The notes under the pieces: generated by a model | Database searches by the model: none | Told to the model about the DNA's origin: nothing | What the model saw: the letters and a program-made list of their open reading frames with translations, nothing else | In this document: positions 16,615 through 24,397 of the stretch, one piece after another | How positions within the stretch are numbered: position 1 is the first letter of the stretch | Layout of the letters: every line of letters starts with the position of its first letter | NCBI GenBank assembly: GCA_017407995.1 | Contig: JAFQVM010000005.1 | Location: forward strand, 62,001 to 126,000 | Direction: 5' to 3' | Length of the DNA stretch: 64,000 nt | DNA from: Clostridia bacterium | GTDB lineage: Bacteria > Bacillota > Clostridia > Oscillospirales > Acutalibacteraceae | Translations under genes and position numbers: made by a program

Positions 16615-17726
16615 TGGAAAACCACGAAAAACATATACGTGAACCGTTTTTTCACATCGCTAAACGTGATACCGTTGTTTGGTGGCTCGCATGGCTTATT
16701 CGTATAGCTTCCGTTGCAGCAGCGCTTATCGTTTGTGCAATCGTAACCGTTCTCCTTACAGGTGAAAATCCGATTCAGGTCTATATAACAATGATTGACG
16801 GTGCCATCGGCACAGAGCGCCGTATTTGGGGTTTGTTACAGAATACTGCTATGCTTTTATGTGTATCTCTTGCCGTAACCCCCGCTTTTAAAATGAAGTT
16901 CTGGAATATCGGCGCTGAGGGGCAAGTTCTGGTCGGCGGTCTCGCAACTGCCGCTTGTATGATTCTCTTCGGAGATAAACTTCCCCTTATCGTACTTATG
17001 CCTTTGATTATTGCAGCAAGTATTGTCGCAGGTGCTGTCTGGGCACTTATCCCCGCAATATTTAAAGCTAAGTGGAACACCAACGAAACCCTTTTCACAC
17101 TGATGATGAACTATATCGCTATTCAGTTGGTATCTTTCTTCACCTATCAGTGGTCCGTTCCCAAAGGTTCAGGTCAAATCGGTGTTATAAACCAGGATAC
17201 CCGTGCAGGATGGCTGCCCGAAATCGGTGATAACGATTATCTTATTAACATCCTTATCGTAGCAGCCCTTACATTCGCCATGTATGTATATCTTAAATAC
17301 AGTAAGCACGGCTATGAGATTTCCGTTGTCGGCGAAAGTGAAAACACCGCTCGCTATATAGGAATCAACGTAAAGAAAGTTATTATCCGCACAATGCTTC
17401 TTTCAGGTGCTATATGCGGAATCGCAGGCTTGCTCTTAGTCAGCGGTACTGACCATACCATCACCCGTGATACCGCCGCAGGACGTGGATTTACAGCAAT
17501 AATGGTTTCCTGGCTTGCAAAATTTAATCCGCTGGTTATGATTTTTACAGCTTTGCTCATTGTTTTCCTCGAAAAGGGTGCTATTGAGATTTCGACTATT
17601 TTCGGACTCAATGCTGCGTTCTCAGAAATTATCACAGGCATAATAATCTTCTTTATCATCGGTAGTGAATTCTTTATTAACTACACTATCAAATTCCGCA
17701 AATCTAAAGGAGGTGCCGCACAATGA
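16614..17726 (+). CDS. nucleoside ABC transporter permease 1 (NupP type)
   Basis: A 370-residue integral membrane permease of the BPD_transp_2 (RbsC/YufP) family. About eight to ten hydrophobic segments are visible after a short polar N-terminus, with the family motif FWNIGAEGQVLVGG near residue 98 and VVGESENTARYIGI near residue 238. It pairs with the next gene as a heterodimeric channel; start and stop overlap both neighbours (one and four bases), showing tight translational coupling. Confidence 0.92.
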   Translation: MENHEKHIREPFFHIAKRDTVVWWLAWLIRIASVAAALIVCAIVTVLLTGENPIQVYITMIDGAIGTERRIWGLLQNTAMLLCVSLAVTPAFKMKFWNIGAEGQVLVGGLATAACMILFGDKLPLIVLMPLIIAASIVAGAVWALIPAIFKAKWNTNETLFTLMMNYIAIQLVSFFTYQWSVPKGSGQIGVINQDTRAGWLPEIGDNDYLINILIVAALTFAMYVYLKYSKHGYEISVVGESENTARYIGINVKKVIIRTMLLSGAICGIAGLLLVSGTDHTITRDTAAGRGFTAIMVSWLAKFNPLVMIFTALLIVFLEKGAIEISTIFGLNAAFSEIITGIIIFFIIGSEFFINYTIKFRKSKGGAAQ

Positions 17727-18793
17727 TTACTTCCTTTATTCACCGTGCCGTAATGCAGGGTATACCGCTTTTGTTCGGCTCCACAGGTGAAATTATCACC
17801 GAGAAATCAGGCAACCTTAACCTTGGTATTCCCGGTATTATGTATGTCGGCGGAATCAGCGGTGTTATAGGTGCATTTCTATATGAGCAGTCCCTTGACA
17901 CTCCTCAAGATGCCAATGCGTTTTTCGCAATCATTATCCCGCTGCTAAGCTGTATGATTGGTTCACTACTTATGGGACTTATCTATTCGTTCCTTACAAC
18001 TACATTGCGTGCAAATCAGAACGTAACAGGTCTTGCGCTGACAACTTTCGGTGTAGGTTTCGGTAACTTCTTTGGCGGTTCACTTATTAAGCTTACAGAA
18101 AGCGAAATGCCCTCTATCACGCTGTCAACCACAAGTAAGTTTTTCAGCAAAACTCTCCCCATTGACGACATTGTCAACTCCATTTTTAACTTCCTTTGCC
18201 AAACCTTCCCGTCTATAGCGGAGCATACAGAGAATTATTTATGGATTAAGAACGGTTTGTTGGGTTTTGGCGAAATCTTCTTGTCATATAGCTTTCTGGC
18301 TTATTCGGCAATTGTAATCGCACTTTTAGCATCCTTCACCCTCAAGCGCACAAGAACAGGTCTACAGCTTCGTGCAGTCGGCGAAAACCCCGCAACAGCA
18401 GATGCTGCCGGTATAAACGTCAACAGGTACAAATACCTTGCAACTTGTATCGGAAGTGTGATAGCAGGTCTTGGCGGTCTTTACTATGTTATGGACTACG
18501 CAAACGGCATTTGGTCAAACGATGCTTTCGGTGACCGTGGATGGCTCGCAATTGCACTTGTTATATTTGCTGTCTGGAAGCCCAACCTCAGCATCATAGG
18601 CTCAATTCTCTTCGGCGGCCTGTTTATTGTTCACAACTATATCCCAAATCTCAGCGTCAACACTCAGGAAATCTTCAAGATGCTGCCCTATGTTGTAACA
18701 ATAATCGTTCTCGTCGTCGTCAGCCTTCGCAAGAAGCGTGAGAATCAAAACCCCGCAAGTCTGGGTCTCTCATATTTCAGAGAAGAACGATAA
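17723..18793 (+). CDS. nucleoside ABC transporter permease 2 (NupQ type)
   Basis: A 356-residue membrane permease of the same family as its upstream partner, carrying the motif KSGNLNLGIPGIMYVGG near residue 28 and LRAVGENPATADAAGINV near residue 215. It overlaps the first permease by four bases (ATGA). It ends the transporter operon at a strong terminator. Together with the lipoprotein and ATPase it forms a complete importer of the B. subtilis NupNOPQ guanosine type. Confidence 0.92.
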   Translation: MITSFIHRAVMQGIPLLFGSTGEIITEKSGNLNLGIPGIMYVGGISGVIGAFLYEQSLDTPQDANAFFAIIIPLLSCMIGSLLMGLIYSFLTTTLRANQNVTGLALTTFGVGFGNFFGGSLIKLTESEMPSITLSTTSKFFSKTLPIDDIVNSIFNFLCQTFPSIAEHTENYLWIKNGLLGFGEIFLSYSFLAYSAIVIALLASFTLKRTRTGLQLRAVGENPATADAAGINVNRYKYLATCIGSVIAGLGGLYYVMDYANGIWSNDAFGDRGWLAIALVIFAVWKPNLSIIGSILFGGLFIVHNYIPNLSVNTQEIFKMLPYVVTIIVLVVVSLRKKRENQNPASLGLSYFREER

Positions 18794-18803
18794 ATATAAC
18801 TTT

Positions 18804-18836
18804 TGCCTGCCGTTTTACTGCGGCAGGCATTATTTT
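18804..18836 (+). terminator. terminator of the transporter operon
   Basis: 9-bp stem TGCCTGCCG/CGGCAGGCA with an 8-base loop, followed by TTATTTT. Confidence 0.85.
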
Positions 18837-18877
18837 GGTATAAAACTGACAAAACCTAAAAAATACGCTATTCTTGT

Positions 18878-18906
18878 TTGCGTTTTGGCCAATAATGGTA
18901 TATAAT
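18878..18906 (+). promoter_or_regulatory. sigma-A promoter of fba
   Basis: TTGCGT and TATAAT with a 17-base spacer, 30 bases before the ATG. Confidence 0.65.
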
Positions 18907-18936
18907 ATATTTATTAAAGTTCAGGAGGAATTATAA

Positions 18937-19800
18937 ATGTTAGTTTCAGCAGCTCAAATGCTCAAAGACGCAAAGGCAGGCAAATATGCTGTCGGTCAGT
19001 TCAACATCAACAACCTTGAGTGGACTAAGGCTATCCTTTTAACCGCTCAGGAGCTCAACTCACCTGTTATCCTCGGTGTTTCCGAAGGCGCAGGCAAATA
19101 TATGACAGGCTATAAGACAGTAGTCGGTATGGTCAACGGTATGATTGAGGGTCTCAACATCACAGTACCCGTAGCTCTCCACCTCGACCACGGCTCATAC
19201 GAAGGCGCTCTCAAAACCATTGAAGCAGGCTTCTCATCAGTTATGTTCGACGGTTCTCACTACCCCATCGAAGAGAATATAGCTAAGACTAAGGAGCTTA
19301 TCGCTCTCGCTCACTCAAAGGGCATCTCCCTTGAGGCTGAAGTAGGTTCAATCGGCGGCGAAGAAGACGGCGTTGTAGGCGCCGGCGAAGTTGCTGACCC
19401 CGAAGAGTGCAAGAAGATTGCTGACCTCGGCGTTGATATGCTTGCTGCAGGTATCGGCAACATCCACGGTAAGTATCCCGAAAACTGGCAGGGTTTGAAT
19501 TTCGACGTTCTCGCTAAGATTCAGGAGCTCACAGGTGAGATGCCGCTCGTTCTCCACGGCGGTACAGGTATCCCTGAGGAAATGATTAAGAAGGCTATTT
19601 CTCTCGGCGTTTCCAAAATCAACGTTAACACCGAGTGCCAGCTTACATTTGCTGCTGCTACAAGAAAATATATCGAAGAAGGCAAAGACCTTCAGGGCAA
19701 AGGCTTTGACCCCCGTAAGCTTCTCGCTCCCGGCTTTGAGGCTATCAAAGAAACCGTTAAAGAGAAGATGGAACTCTTCGGTTCAATCAACAAGGCATAA
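18937..19800 (+). CDS. fba: class II fructose-1,6-bisphosphate aldolase
   Basis: Zinc-dependent aldolase of glycolysis, cleaving fructose 1,6-bisphosphate to DHAP and glyceraldehyde 3-phosphate. The 287-residue protein has HLDHGSYEGA near residue 83 (catalytic Asp and zinc His), SLEAEVGSIGGEEDG near 132, LHGGTGIPEE near 207 and INVNTE near 229, all in class II order. A good AGGAGGA ribosome site and biased codons (GGC, CTC, GCT, AAG) fit a highly expressed gene. It has its own promoter and terminator. A tagatose-bisphosphate aldolase reading cannot be excluded. Confidence 0.92.
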   Translation: MLVSAAQMLKDAKAGKYAVGQFNINNLEWTKAILLTAQELNSPVILGVSEGAGKYMTGYKTVVGMVNGMIEGLNITVPVALHLDHGSYEGALKTIEAGFSSVMFDGSHYPIEENIAKTKELIALAHSKGISLEAEVGSIGGEEDGVVGAGEVADPEECKKIADLGVDMLAAGIGNIHGKYPENWQGLNFDVLAKIQELTGEMPLVLHGGTGIPEEMIKKAISLGVSKINVNTECQLTFAAATRKYIEEGKDLQGKGFDPRKLLAPGFEAIKETVKEKMELFGSINKA

Positions 19801-19815
19801 GCATAAACCAAAAGC

Positions 19816-19848
19816 AAATCCCCGGCAGAAAACTGTCGGGGATTTTTT
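19816..19848 (+). terminator. terminator of fba
   Basis: 12-bp stem AATCCCCGGCAG/CTGTCGGGGATT (one G-U), loop AAAA, then TTTTATTT. Confidence 0.85.
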
Positions 19849-19850
19849 AT

Positions 19851-19879
19851 TTGACTATCATAAAAAGCTACTGTATAAT
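19851..19879 (+). promoter_or_regulatory. sigma-A promoter of the GH35 gene
   Basis: TTGACT and TATAAT, 17-base spacer. The -35 box begins in the T tail of the fba terminator. Confidence 0.8.
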
Positions 19880-19909
19880 CGTGTTACAGACCCCTTTAGG
19901 AGGAAGATT

Positions 19910-21649
19910 ATGCTTAAAATCAACAACGGAAATTTTGAAATGAACGGTGAAAAGTTCCACATTTATTCAGGTGCTATACACTACTTTCGTATCATGCCCG
20001 AATACTGGGAGGACAGACTGAAAAAGCTCAAGGCGGCAGGTTTTAACACAGTTGAAACTTACGTATGCTGGAATCTTCACGAGCCCAAGAAAGGCGAATT
20101 TGATTTCAGCGGCAGGCTCGACATACGCAGATTTTTACAGACAGCTCAAAAAGTAGGTCTCTACGCAATAGTGCGTCCAGGTCCGTATATCTGCGCTGAA
20201 TGGGATTTCGGAGGACTTCCCGCTTGGTTGTTAAGCAACAAAAACATAAGGCTCCGTTGCTGTGACTCAGAATACCTTAAACATGTTTCAGATTTTTATC
20301 ATAGGCTATACGACGAGTTCCGTGACCTGCAACAGACAAAAGGCGGTAACATCATCGCTATGCAGATTGAAAACGAATACGGCAGCTATGGTAACGACAA
20401 GGACTATCTGCGCTATATAAAGCAGCTTATGCTTGATTGCGGCACAGAAGTCTTGCTCTTCACCTCAGACGGAGACGACAACAGTATGCTCTCAGGCGGA
20501 ACTCTCCCCGATGTGTTTAAGACGCTTAACTTTGGTTCGGGAGCTTCGGAAAGATTTAAGGCACTTGACCGTTTCGATGAGAAAACGCCAAAAATGTGTA
20601 CTGAATTCTGGTGCGGCTGGTTCGACCGTTGGGGCGGCGAACATCACACAAGAGAGCTGGAAAGCGTTGTCAAAGAGATAAAAGATTTTCTCGACAGCGA
20701 TGCCAGCTTTAACTTTTATATGTTCCACGGCGGCACAAACTTCGGTTTTACCGCAGGAGCAAACTACTATGAGACATACACTCCCACTATCACCAGCTAC
20801 GATTACAGCGCACTTCTGACTGAATGGGGCGATTACACGCCCGCATACCACGCTGTACGTGAACTAATGCTCAATACACAGGGTATTGAAGCATGCGAGT
20901 TGCCCGATGCCCCAACGCTTCAAAACATCGGCAAGATTGAGCTTACAGATAGTACATCACTGCTCGAAAACCTCGACACCATCGGTGAAAAGCACCGTTC
21001 TCCTCTACCCGAGGGCATGGAGTTTTACGGTCAGAACACGGGCATGATATACTACGAAACAAAACTTGAAGAAACATACGATGCTCATGATTTGGTCGTT
21101 GCAGGAGTTCATGATATAGCACATGTTTACATAGACGGTGAGAAAAAGACCGTTATTGACCGCCGTGACGAGTCAAAAGAAGGATATAACAAAGTAAAGT
21201 TTGACGGCTGCTCAGACGGTTGCACAATAAGCGTTCTCGTTGACGCAATGGGAAGAGTCAACTACGGCGAATATCTCTATGACCGCAAGGGTATCACAGA
21301 TATAAGATACGGTAATCAAAATCTTATGGGATATGATGTCTATACTCTGCCACTTGACAATACAGAAAAAATTGATTTTTCAAAACCAGCTGATAAGTAT
21401 CCCTTATTTCTGCGTGGCAAATTCAAAGCTTCAAGCAAGGCTGACTGTTTCGTTCACCTTGACGGATTCACAAAGGGCTGCGTATACATAAACGGATTTA
21501 ACCTTGGCAGATACTGGAATATCGGTCCGCAAAAGGCACTTTATCTCCCGGGCGTACTGCTCAAAGATGAAAATGAAATTATCGTTCTTGAACTCGAGAA
21601 TTCCGAGAATCCGTATGTTGAAATTACAGATAAGCCTGATTTGGGATAA
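19910..21649 (+). CDS. GH35 family beta-galactosidase
   Basis: A 579-residue beta-galactosidase that removes terminal galactose from beta-galactosides. GH35 hallmarks are GAIHYFRIMPEYWEDRLKKL near residue 20, RPGPYICAEWDFGGLP near 90, the acid/base Glu in QIENEYGSYG near 154, and the nucleophile Glu in CTEFWCGWFDRWGG near 231. A C-terminal beta-sandwich ends with INGFNLGRYWNIGPQ. No signal peptide is present, so it acts in the cytoplasm on imported substrates. The start is the ATG at 19910 preceded by AGGAGGA; a longer open frame back into fba is spurious. Confidence 0.93.
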   Translation: MLKINNGNFEMNGEKFHIYSGAIHYFRIMPEYWEDRLKKLKAAGFNTVETYVCWNLHEPKKGEFDFSGRLDIRRFLQTAQKVGLYAIVRPGPYICAEWDFGGLPAWLLSNKNIRLRCCDSEYLKHVSDFYHRLYDEFRDLQQTKGGNIIAMQIENEYGSYGNDKDYLRYIKQLMLDCGTEVLLFTSDGDDNSMLSGGTLPDVFKTLNFGSGASERFKALDRFDEKTPKMCTEFWCGWFDRWGGEHHTRELESVVKEIKDFLDSDASFNFYMFHGGTNFGFTAGANYYETYTPTITSYDYSALLTEWGDYTPAYHAVRELMLNTQGIEACELPDAPTLQNIGKIELTDSTSLLENLDTIGEKHRSPLPEGMEFYGQNTGMIYYETKLEETYDAHDLVVAGVHDIAHVYIDGEKKTVIDRRDESKEGYNKVKFDGCSDGCTISVLVDAMGRVNYGEYLYDRKGITDIRYGNQNLMGYDVYTLPLDNTEKIDFSKPADKYPLFLRGKFKASSKADCFVHLDGFTKGCVYINGFNLGRYWNIGPQKALYLPGVLLKDENEIIVLELENSENPYVEITDKPDLG

Positions 21650-21653
21650 AAAC

Positions 21654-21679
21654 AAAGCCGCAGAAAATCTGCGGCTTTT
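21654..21679. terminator. bidirectional terminator between convergent genes
   Basis: 11-bp stem AAAGCCGCAGA/TCTGCGGCTTT with a 3-base loop, serving the GH35 gene on one strand and the Cys-rich gene on the other. Confidence 0.8.
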
Positions 21680-21680
21680 G

Positions 21681-22184
21681 TCATATCATTTTATTCGCAA
21701 GTTCTGATATCTCCATGATTTCAGAGCTAAGATTTAAAAGATACTCCCTGCATTCCTCATCTCGTATCAAGTACTTACCTGCAAGACGCACGCTGCGGTA
21801 AAATTGTTTTGATATGTTATAATTCTGCGAAATCAGCGGACAAACAGCAGCTCTCGGGTCAGGTACAGGAATTATTTTTACTTCGCCCTCATGCTCTACC
21901 GCAAGCGGAAACAGCGGAAAGAATCTGCAAGCAAGCGGTCTCTTTTTTCGGTCACACTCTCCGCTACACACAAGCACAGGCTGTCCGAAATTACCATCAG
22001 AATCAAGAAACGCAAACCCTTTCTCATCTTTTAACAGCTTATCTTCATCGGGAAACAATCCCATCCCGTCATTTTCACTGCCCTTACAGCAGCAAGCTTC
22101 GCACAGCTTTCCGCAGTTTTTACTTTTCAGCGGAGTTGTATGCTCCAAAATCTCCATGGCACGGACTAAGTTCTTGTTTTTCAT
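21681..22184 (-). CDS. Cys-rich protein of the YkgJ-like metal-cluster type
   Basis: A 167-residue protein with the cysteine cluster CGKLCEACCCKG near residue 24 and a second set in CSGECDRKKRPLACRFFPLFP near residue 73, plus one Cys in RAAVCPL near residue 115. The pattern resembles YkgJ/Fe-S or zinc-chelating cluster proteins (PF03692-like). It contains no signal peptide or membrane segment. It follows the sirtuin gene by 12 bases in the same direction, so the two are likely co-expressed. Function unknown. Confidence 0.6.
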   Translation of the reverse strand: MKNKNLVRAMEILEHTTPLKSKNCGKLCEACCCKGSENDGMGLFPDEDKLLKDEKGFAFLDSDGNFGQPVLVCSGECDRKKRPLACRFFPLFPLAVEHEGEVKIIPVPDPRAAVCPLISQNYNISKQFYRSVRLAGKYLIRDEECREYLLNLSSEIMEISELANKMI

Positions 22185-22196
22185 CTTCTCTTTTCC

Positions 22197-22916
22197 TCAC
22201 ACGGTTATTTTTGACAAAACTTCGCCCACCTTGCCGTTTATCAAAACCTTCGCCTTATCATCGGCAGCTGTAGGACTCATATTTATGACGACAAGATTTT
22301 CACCTTTGAAAGACCGTACAAAACCCGCAGCAGGATAGACTGTCATGCTCGTTCCGGCTATTATAAGCGTATCGGCAGATGAGATAGCTTTTATTGCGCC
22401 CGAAACCGTTTTATCATCCAAAAGCTCCTCATAAAGCACAACATCAGGTTTTACCGTACCGCCGCAAGTGCATTTTGGAATACCGATAGAATTTGCCATG
22501 TGCTCAACATCATAGAACTTCCCACATCGTTCACAATAATTTCTATGAATGCTGCCGTGAAGCTCGAAAACCCGCTCACTGCCCGCTGACTGATGCAGAC
22601 CGTCTATATTCTGAGTGACAACCGCACTGAGCTTACCTTTGCTTTCAAGCTCAGCTAACTTCTTATGCGCCGTGTTAGGCTTCGCCGAAACCGAGCAGGA
22701 AAGTATCTTGTCTCTGTAAAACTTAAAGAAAACATCCGGATTACTCTCAAAAAAAGTATGACTCAAAATTATCTCAGGCGGATAATCATACTTTTGATTA
22801 TACAAGCCGTCAACACTTCTGAAGTCGGGTATACCACTTTCTGTCGATACTCCCGCTCCGCCAAAAAATACTATTGACGACGACTTATCTACTATATTTT
22901 GAAGTTTATCAAGCAT
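22197..22916 (-). CDS. cobB: NAD-dependent protein deacylase (sirtuin)
   Basis: Sir2-family deacylase using NAD+ to remove acyl groups from lysines. The 239-residue protein has GGAGVSTESGIPDFRS near residue 19, TQNIDGLH near 111 (catalytic His in FELHGS), and the zinc site CERCG...CTCGG. It has Sir2 class U-like features. Its own promoter lies 26 bases upstream, and the Cys-rich gene follows. Confidence 0.92.
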   Translation of the reverse strand: MLDKLQNIVDKSSSIVFFGGAGVSTESGIPDFRSVDGLYNQKYDYPPEIILSHTFFESNPDVFFKFYRDKILSCSVSAKPNTAHKKLAELESKGKLSAVVTQNIDGLHQSAGSERVFELHGSIHRNYCERCGKFYDVEHMANSIGIPKCTCGGTVKPDVVLYEELLDDKTVSGAIKAISSADTLIIAGTSMTVYPAAGFVRSFKGENLVVINMSPTAADDKAKVLINGKVGEVLSKITV

Positions 22917-22941
22917 ATAACCACTCCTTTAACTATGTTTA

Positions 22942-22970
22942 ATTATACCATTTATCTTTTAAAAAGCCAA
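22942..22970 (-). promoter_or_regulatory. sigma-A promoter of the sirtuin gene
   Basis: Minus-strand TTGGCT (22970-22965) and TATAAT (22947-22942) with a 17-base spacer. The next 110 bases to the right (22971-23082) are AT-rich and show nothing else. Confidence 0.65.
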
Positions 22971-23082
22971 TATTTATACACTCTTAAGCTTTAATTTTGC
23001 TAAAAACAGGTATTTGCAATCAAGCCATTTTTATAAAATATACCAAAATAACAAAAAATATAAATTTTTTGCTCTTTTTCTC

Positions 23083-23111
23083 TTTACAAATCACTTTTAG
23101 GCTGTTATCAT
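23083..23111 (+). promoter_or_regulatory. sigma-A promoter of the aromatic amino acid operon
   Basis: TTTACA and TATCAT with a 17-base spacer, giving an expected transcript start near 23118, which is 240 bases ahead of aroF. Confidence 0.7.
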
Positions 23112-23143
23112 ATCAACAATATGAAGTGCGAGGTTAAATTTCA

Positions 23144-23269
23144 ATGAGTTCTCTTAAAACCTTGACAGCTAAATACTTCTTTTATTTTAGCTTTACCTAC
23201 TTTTTCTTTGGTAAGGCTTATTTGCGTTTAGCTGATAACAGGGTCTCATCTGAACTTTGCCGAGCATAA
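23144..23269 (+). CDS. 41-residue Phe/Tyr-rich attenuator leader peptide
   Basis: An unlisted short ORF begins with ATG at 23144, ten bases after GCGAGG, and ends with TAA at 23267-23269. Residues 11-26 read YFFYFSFTYFFFGKAY: seven Phe and four Tyr in sixteen codons. The remainder is ordinary (MSSLKTLTAK before; a polar tail after). It sits between the operon promoter and the terminator at 23289-23322, exactly where a leader peptide sensing charged tRNA-Phe and tRNA-Tyr would lie. E. coli PheL, with seven Phe in fifteen residues, is the known parallel. The operon downstream makes both Phe and Tyr. The peptide itself probably has no function beyond ribosome stalling. Confidence 0.85.
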   Translation: MSSLKTLTAKYFFYFSFTYFFFGKAYLRLADNRVSSELCRA

Positions 23270-23307
23270 CAGGCAAAAAGTTTAACAGAATCCCCGTAGC
23301 TAAACGC
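23166..23307 (+). promoter_or_regulatory. alternative RNA pairings of the aro leader (protector and antiterminator)
   Basis: CAGCTAAA (23166-23173, segment 1) is complementary to TTTAGCTG (23227-23234, segment 2). Segment 2, as GCGTTTAGCT (23224-23233), is complementary over ten bases to AGCTAAACGC (23298-23307, segment 3), which contains part of the 5' arm and the loop of the terminator. GGG at 23241-23243 can add pairs with CCC of the terminator stem. A further local hairpin is GCTTTACC (23190-23197) with GGTAAGGC (23210-23217). Pairing 2:3 would prevent the terminator; pairing 1:2 would allow it. Confidence 0.65.
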
Positions 23308-23322
23308 TACGGGGATTTTTTT
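23289..23322 (+). terminator. attenuator terminator before aroF
   Basis: Perfect 12-bp stem AATCCCCGTAGC/GCTACGGGGATT, loop TAAAC, followed by a run of Ts; it ends 36 bases before the aroF ATG, inside the operon leader. Confidence 0.9.
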
Positions 23323-23357
23323 ATAAAGTAATTTTTTATATACGGAGGATATAAATC

Positions 23358-24377
23358 ATGGTAGTAATTTTGAAAGAAGACCGTCGTCAGGAACAAATGG
23401 ATAATCTCACCAACTGGCTCAAAAGCCTTGGAATCGACATTCACGTTTGTAACGGCGAACATCAGACAATTCTCGGACTTATCGGTGACACATCAAGCGT
23501 TGACATCAACCTAATCAAAGCTCTCGATATCGTTGAAGATGTCAAGAGAATTCAGGAGCCCTACAAAAATGCCAACAGAAAATTTCATCCCGATGACAGC
23601 GTTGTTGTCATCGACAAGGAAAAAGATATAAAAATCGGAGGCGGCAACTTCCAGATAATCGCAGGCCCCTGCTCAGTTGAATCAATCGACCAAATCTGCG
23701 CTATTGCACAGGCTGTTCAAAAATCGGGTGCTACAATGCTGCGTGGCGGTGCATTCAAACCACGTACATCTCCTTACGCTTTCCAGGGCCTTCGTGGCGA
23801 CGGCATAAAGCTGCTGCTTGAGGCTAAAAAAATCACCGGCATGCCAATTGTTACCGAAATCATGGATATATCTCAGCTCCCTCTATTCGATGAGGTAGAC
23901 GTTATTCAGATAGGTGCTCGCAATATGCAGAACTTCGAGCTTCTCAAAGAGCTTGGAAAAACCAACAAACCCATTCTTCTTAAGCGTGGACTTTCAAGCA
24001 CCCTTCAGGAGTTGCTCATGAGTGCAGAATACATCATGGCGGGCGGTAACGAGAACGTCATCCTCTGCGAGCGTGGAATCAGAACGTTTGAGACCTATAC
24101 CAGAAACACTCTTGATATCTCTGCAATACCCGCTCTCAAGACTCTTTCACATCTGCCCATCATAATTGACCCAAGCCATGCAACAGGCATTTCAAGGCTC
24201 GTTAAGCCTATGGCTCTCGCATCTGCCGCTGCAGGTGCTGACGGTCTTATCATTGAAGTTCACAATGACCCTGCACGTGCTCTGTGCGATGGAGCTCAGT
24301 CACTTACTCCTGAAGCTTTTGACGATGTTGCAAAGAGTGTACAGGGTATTCTCCCCTACGCATACAAGCTTAACTAA
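23358..24377 (+). CDS. aroF: 3-deoxy-7-phosphoheptulonate synthase (DAHP synthase, type I beta)
   Basis: First enzyme of the shikimate pathway, condensing PEP and erythrose 4-phosphate. The 339-residue protein has an N-terminal ferredoxin-like regulatory domain (about residues 1-70), which confers Tyr/Phe feedback inhibition in the Thermotoga enzyme, then the catalytic barrel with IAGPCSVES near 100, RGGAFKPRTSPYAFQG near 130 and IIDPSHATG near 272. It is the first gene of the aro operon, so its position suits control by the attenuator and by its own regulatory domain. The ribosome site is CGGAGG. Confidence 0.94.
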   Translation: MVVILKEDRRQEQMDNLTNWLKSLGIDIHVCNGEHQTILGLIGDTSSVDINLIKALDIVEDVKRIQEPYKNANRKFHPDDSVVVIDKEKDIKIGGGNFQIIAGPCSVESIDQICAIAQAVQKSGATMLRGGAFKPRTSPYAFQGLRGDGIKLLLEAKKITGMPIVTEIMDISQLPLFDEVDVIQIGARNMQNFELLKELGKTNKPILLKRGLSSTLQELLMSAEYIMAGGNENVILCERGIRTFETYTRNTLDISAIPALKTLSHLPIIIDPSHATGISRLVKPMALASAAAGADGLIIEVHNDPARALCDGAQSLTPEAFDDVAKSVQGILPYAYKLN

Positions 24378-24397
24378 GCCGAAAGGACTATACTAAA

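Noticed and set aside
19649..19909. In-frame extension of the GH35 gene back into fba
   Set aside because: It crosses the fba terminator and the GH35 promoter; the ATG at 19910 has AGGAGGA and matches the GH35 N-terminus.
23121..23147. Eight-codon ORF (MKCEVKFQ) just before the Phe/Tyr leader ORF
   Set aside because: It would start within a few bases of the predicted transcript start, has no ribosome site and no informative codons.
23112..23357. T-box leader for aroF
   Set aside because: The conserved AGGGTGG-ACCGCG T-box sequence and specifier loop are absent; a leader ORF and terminator explain the region better.
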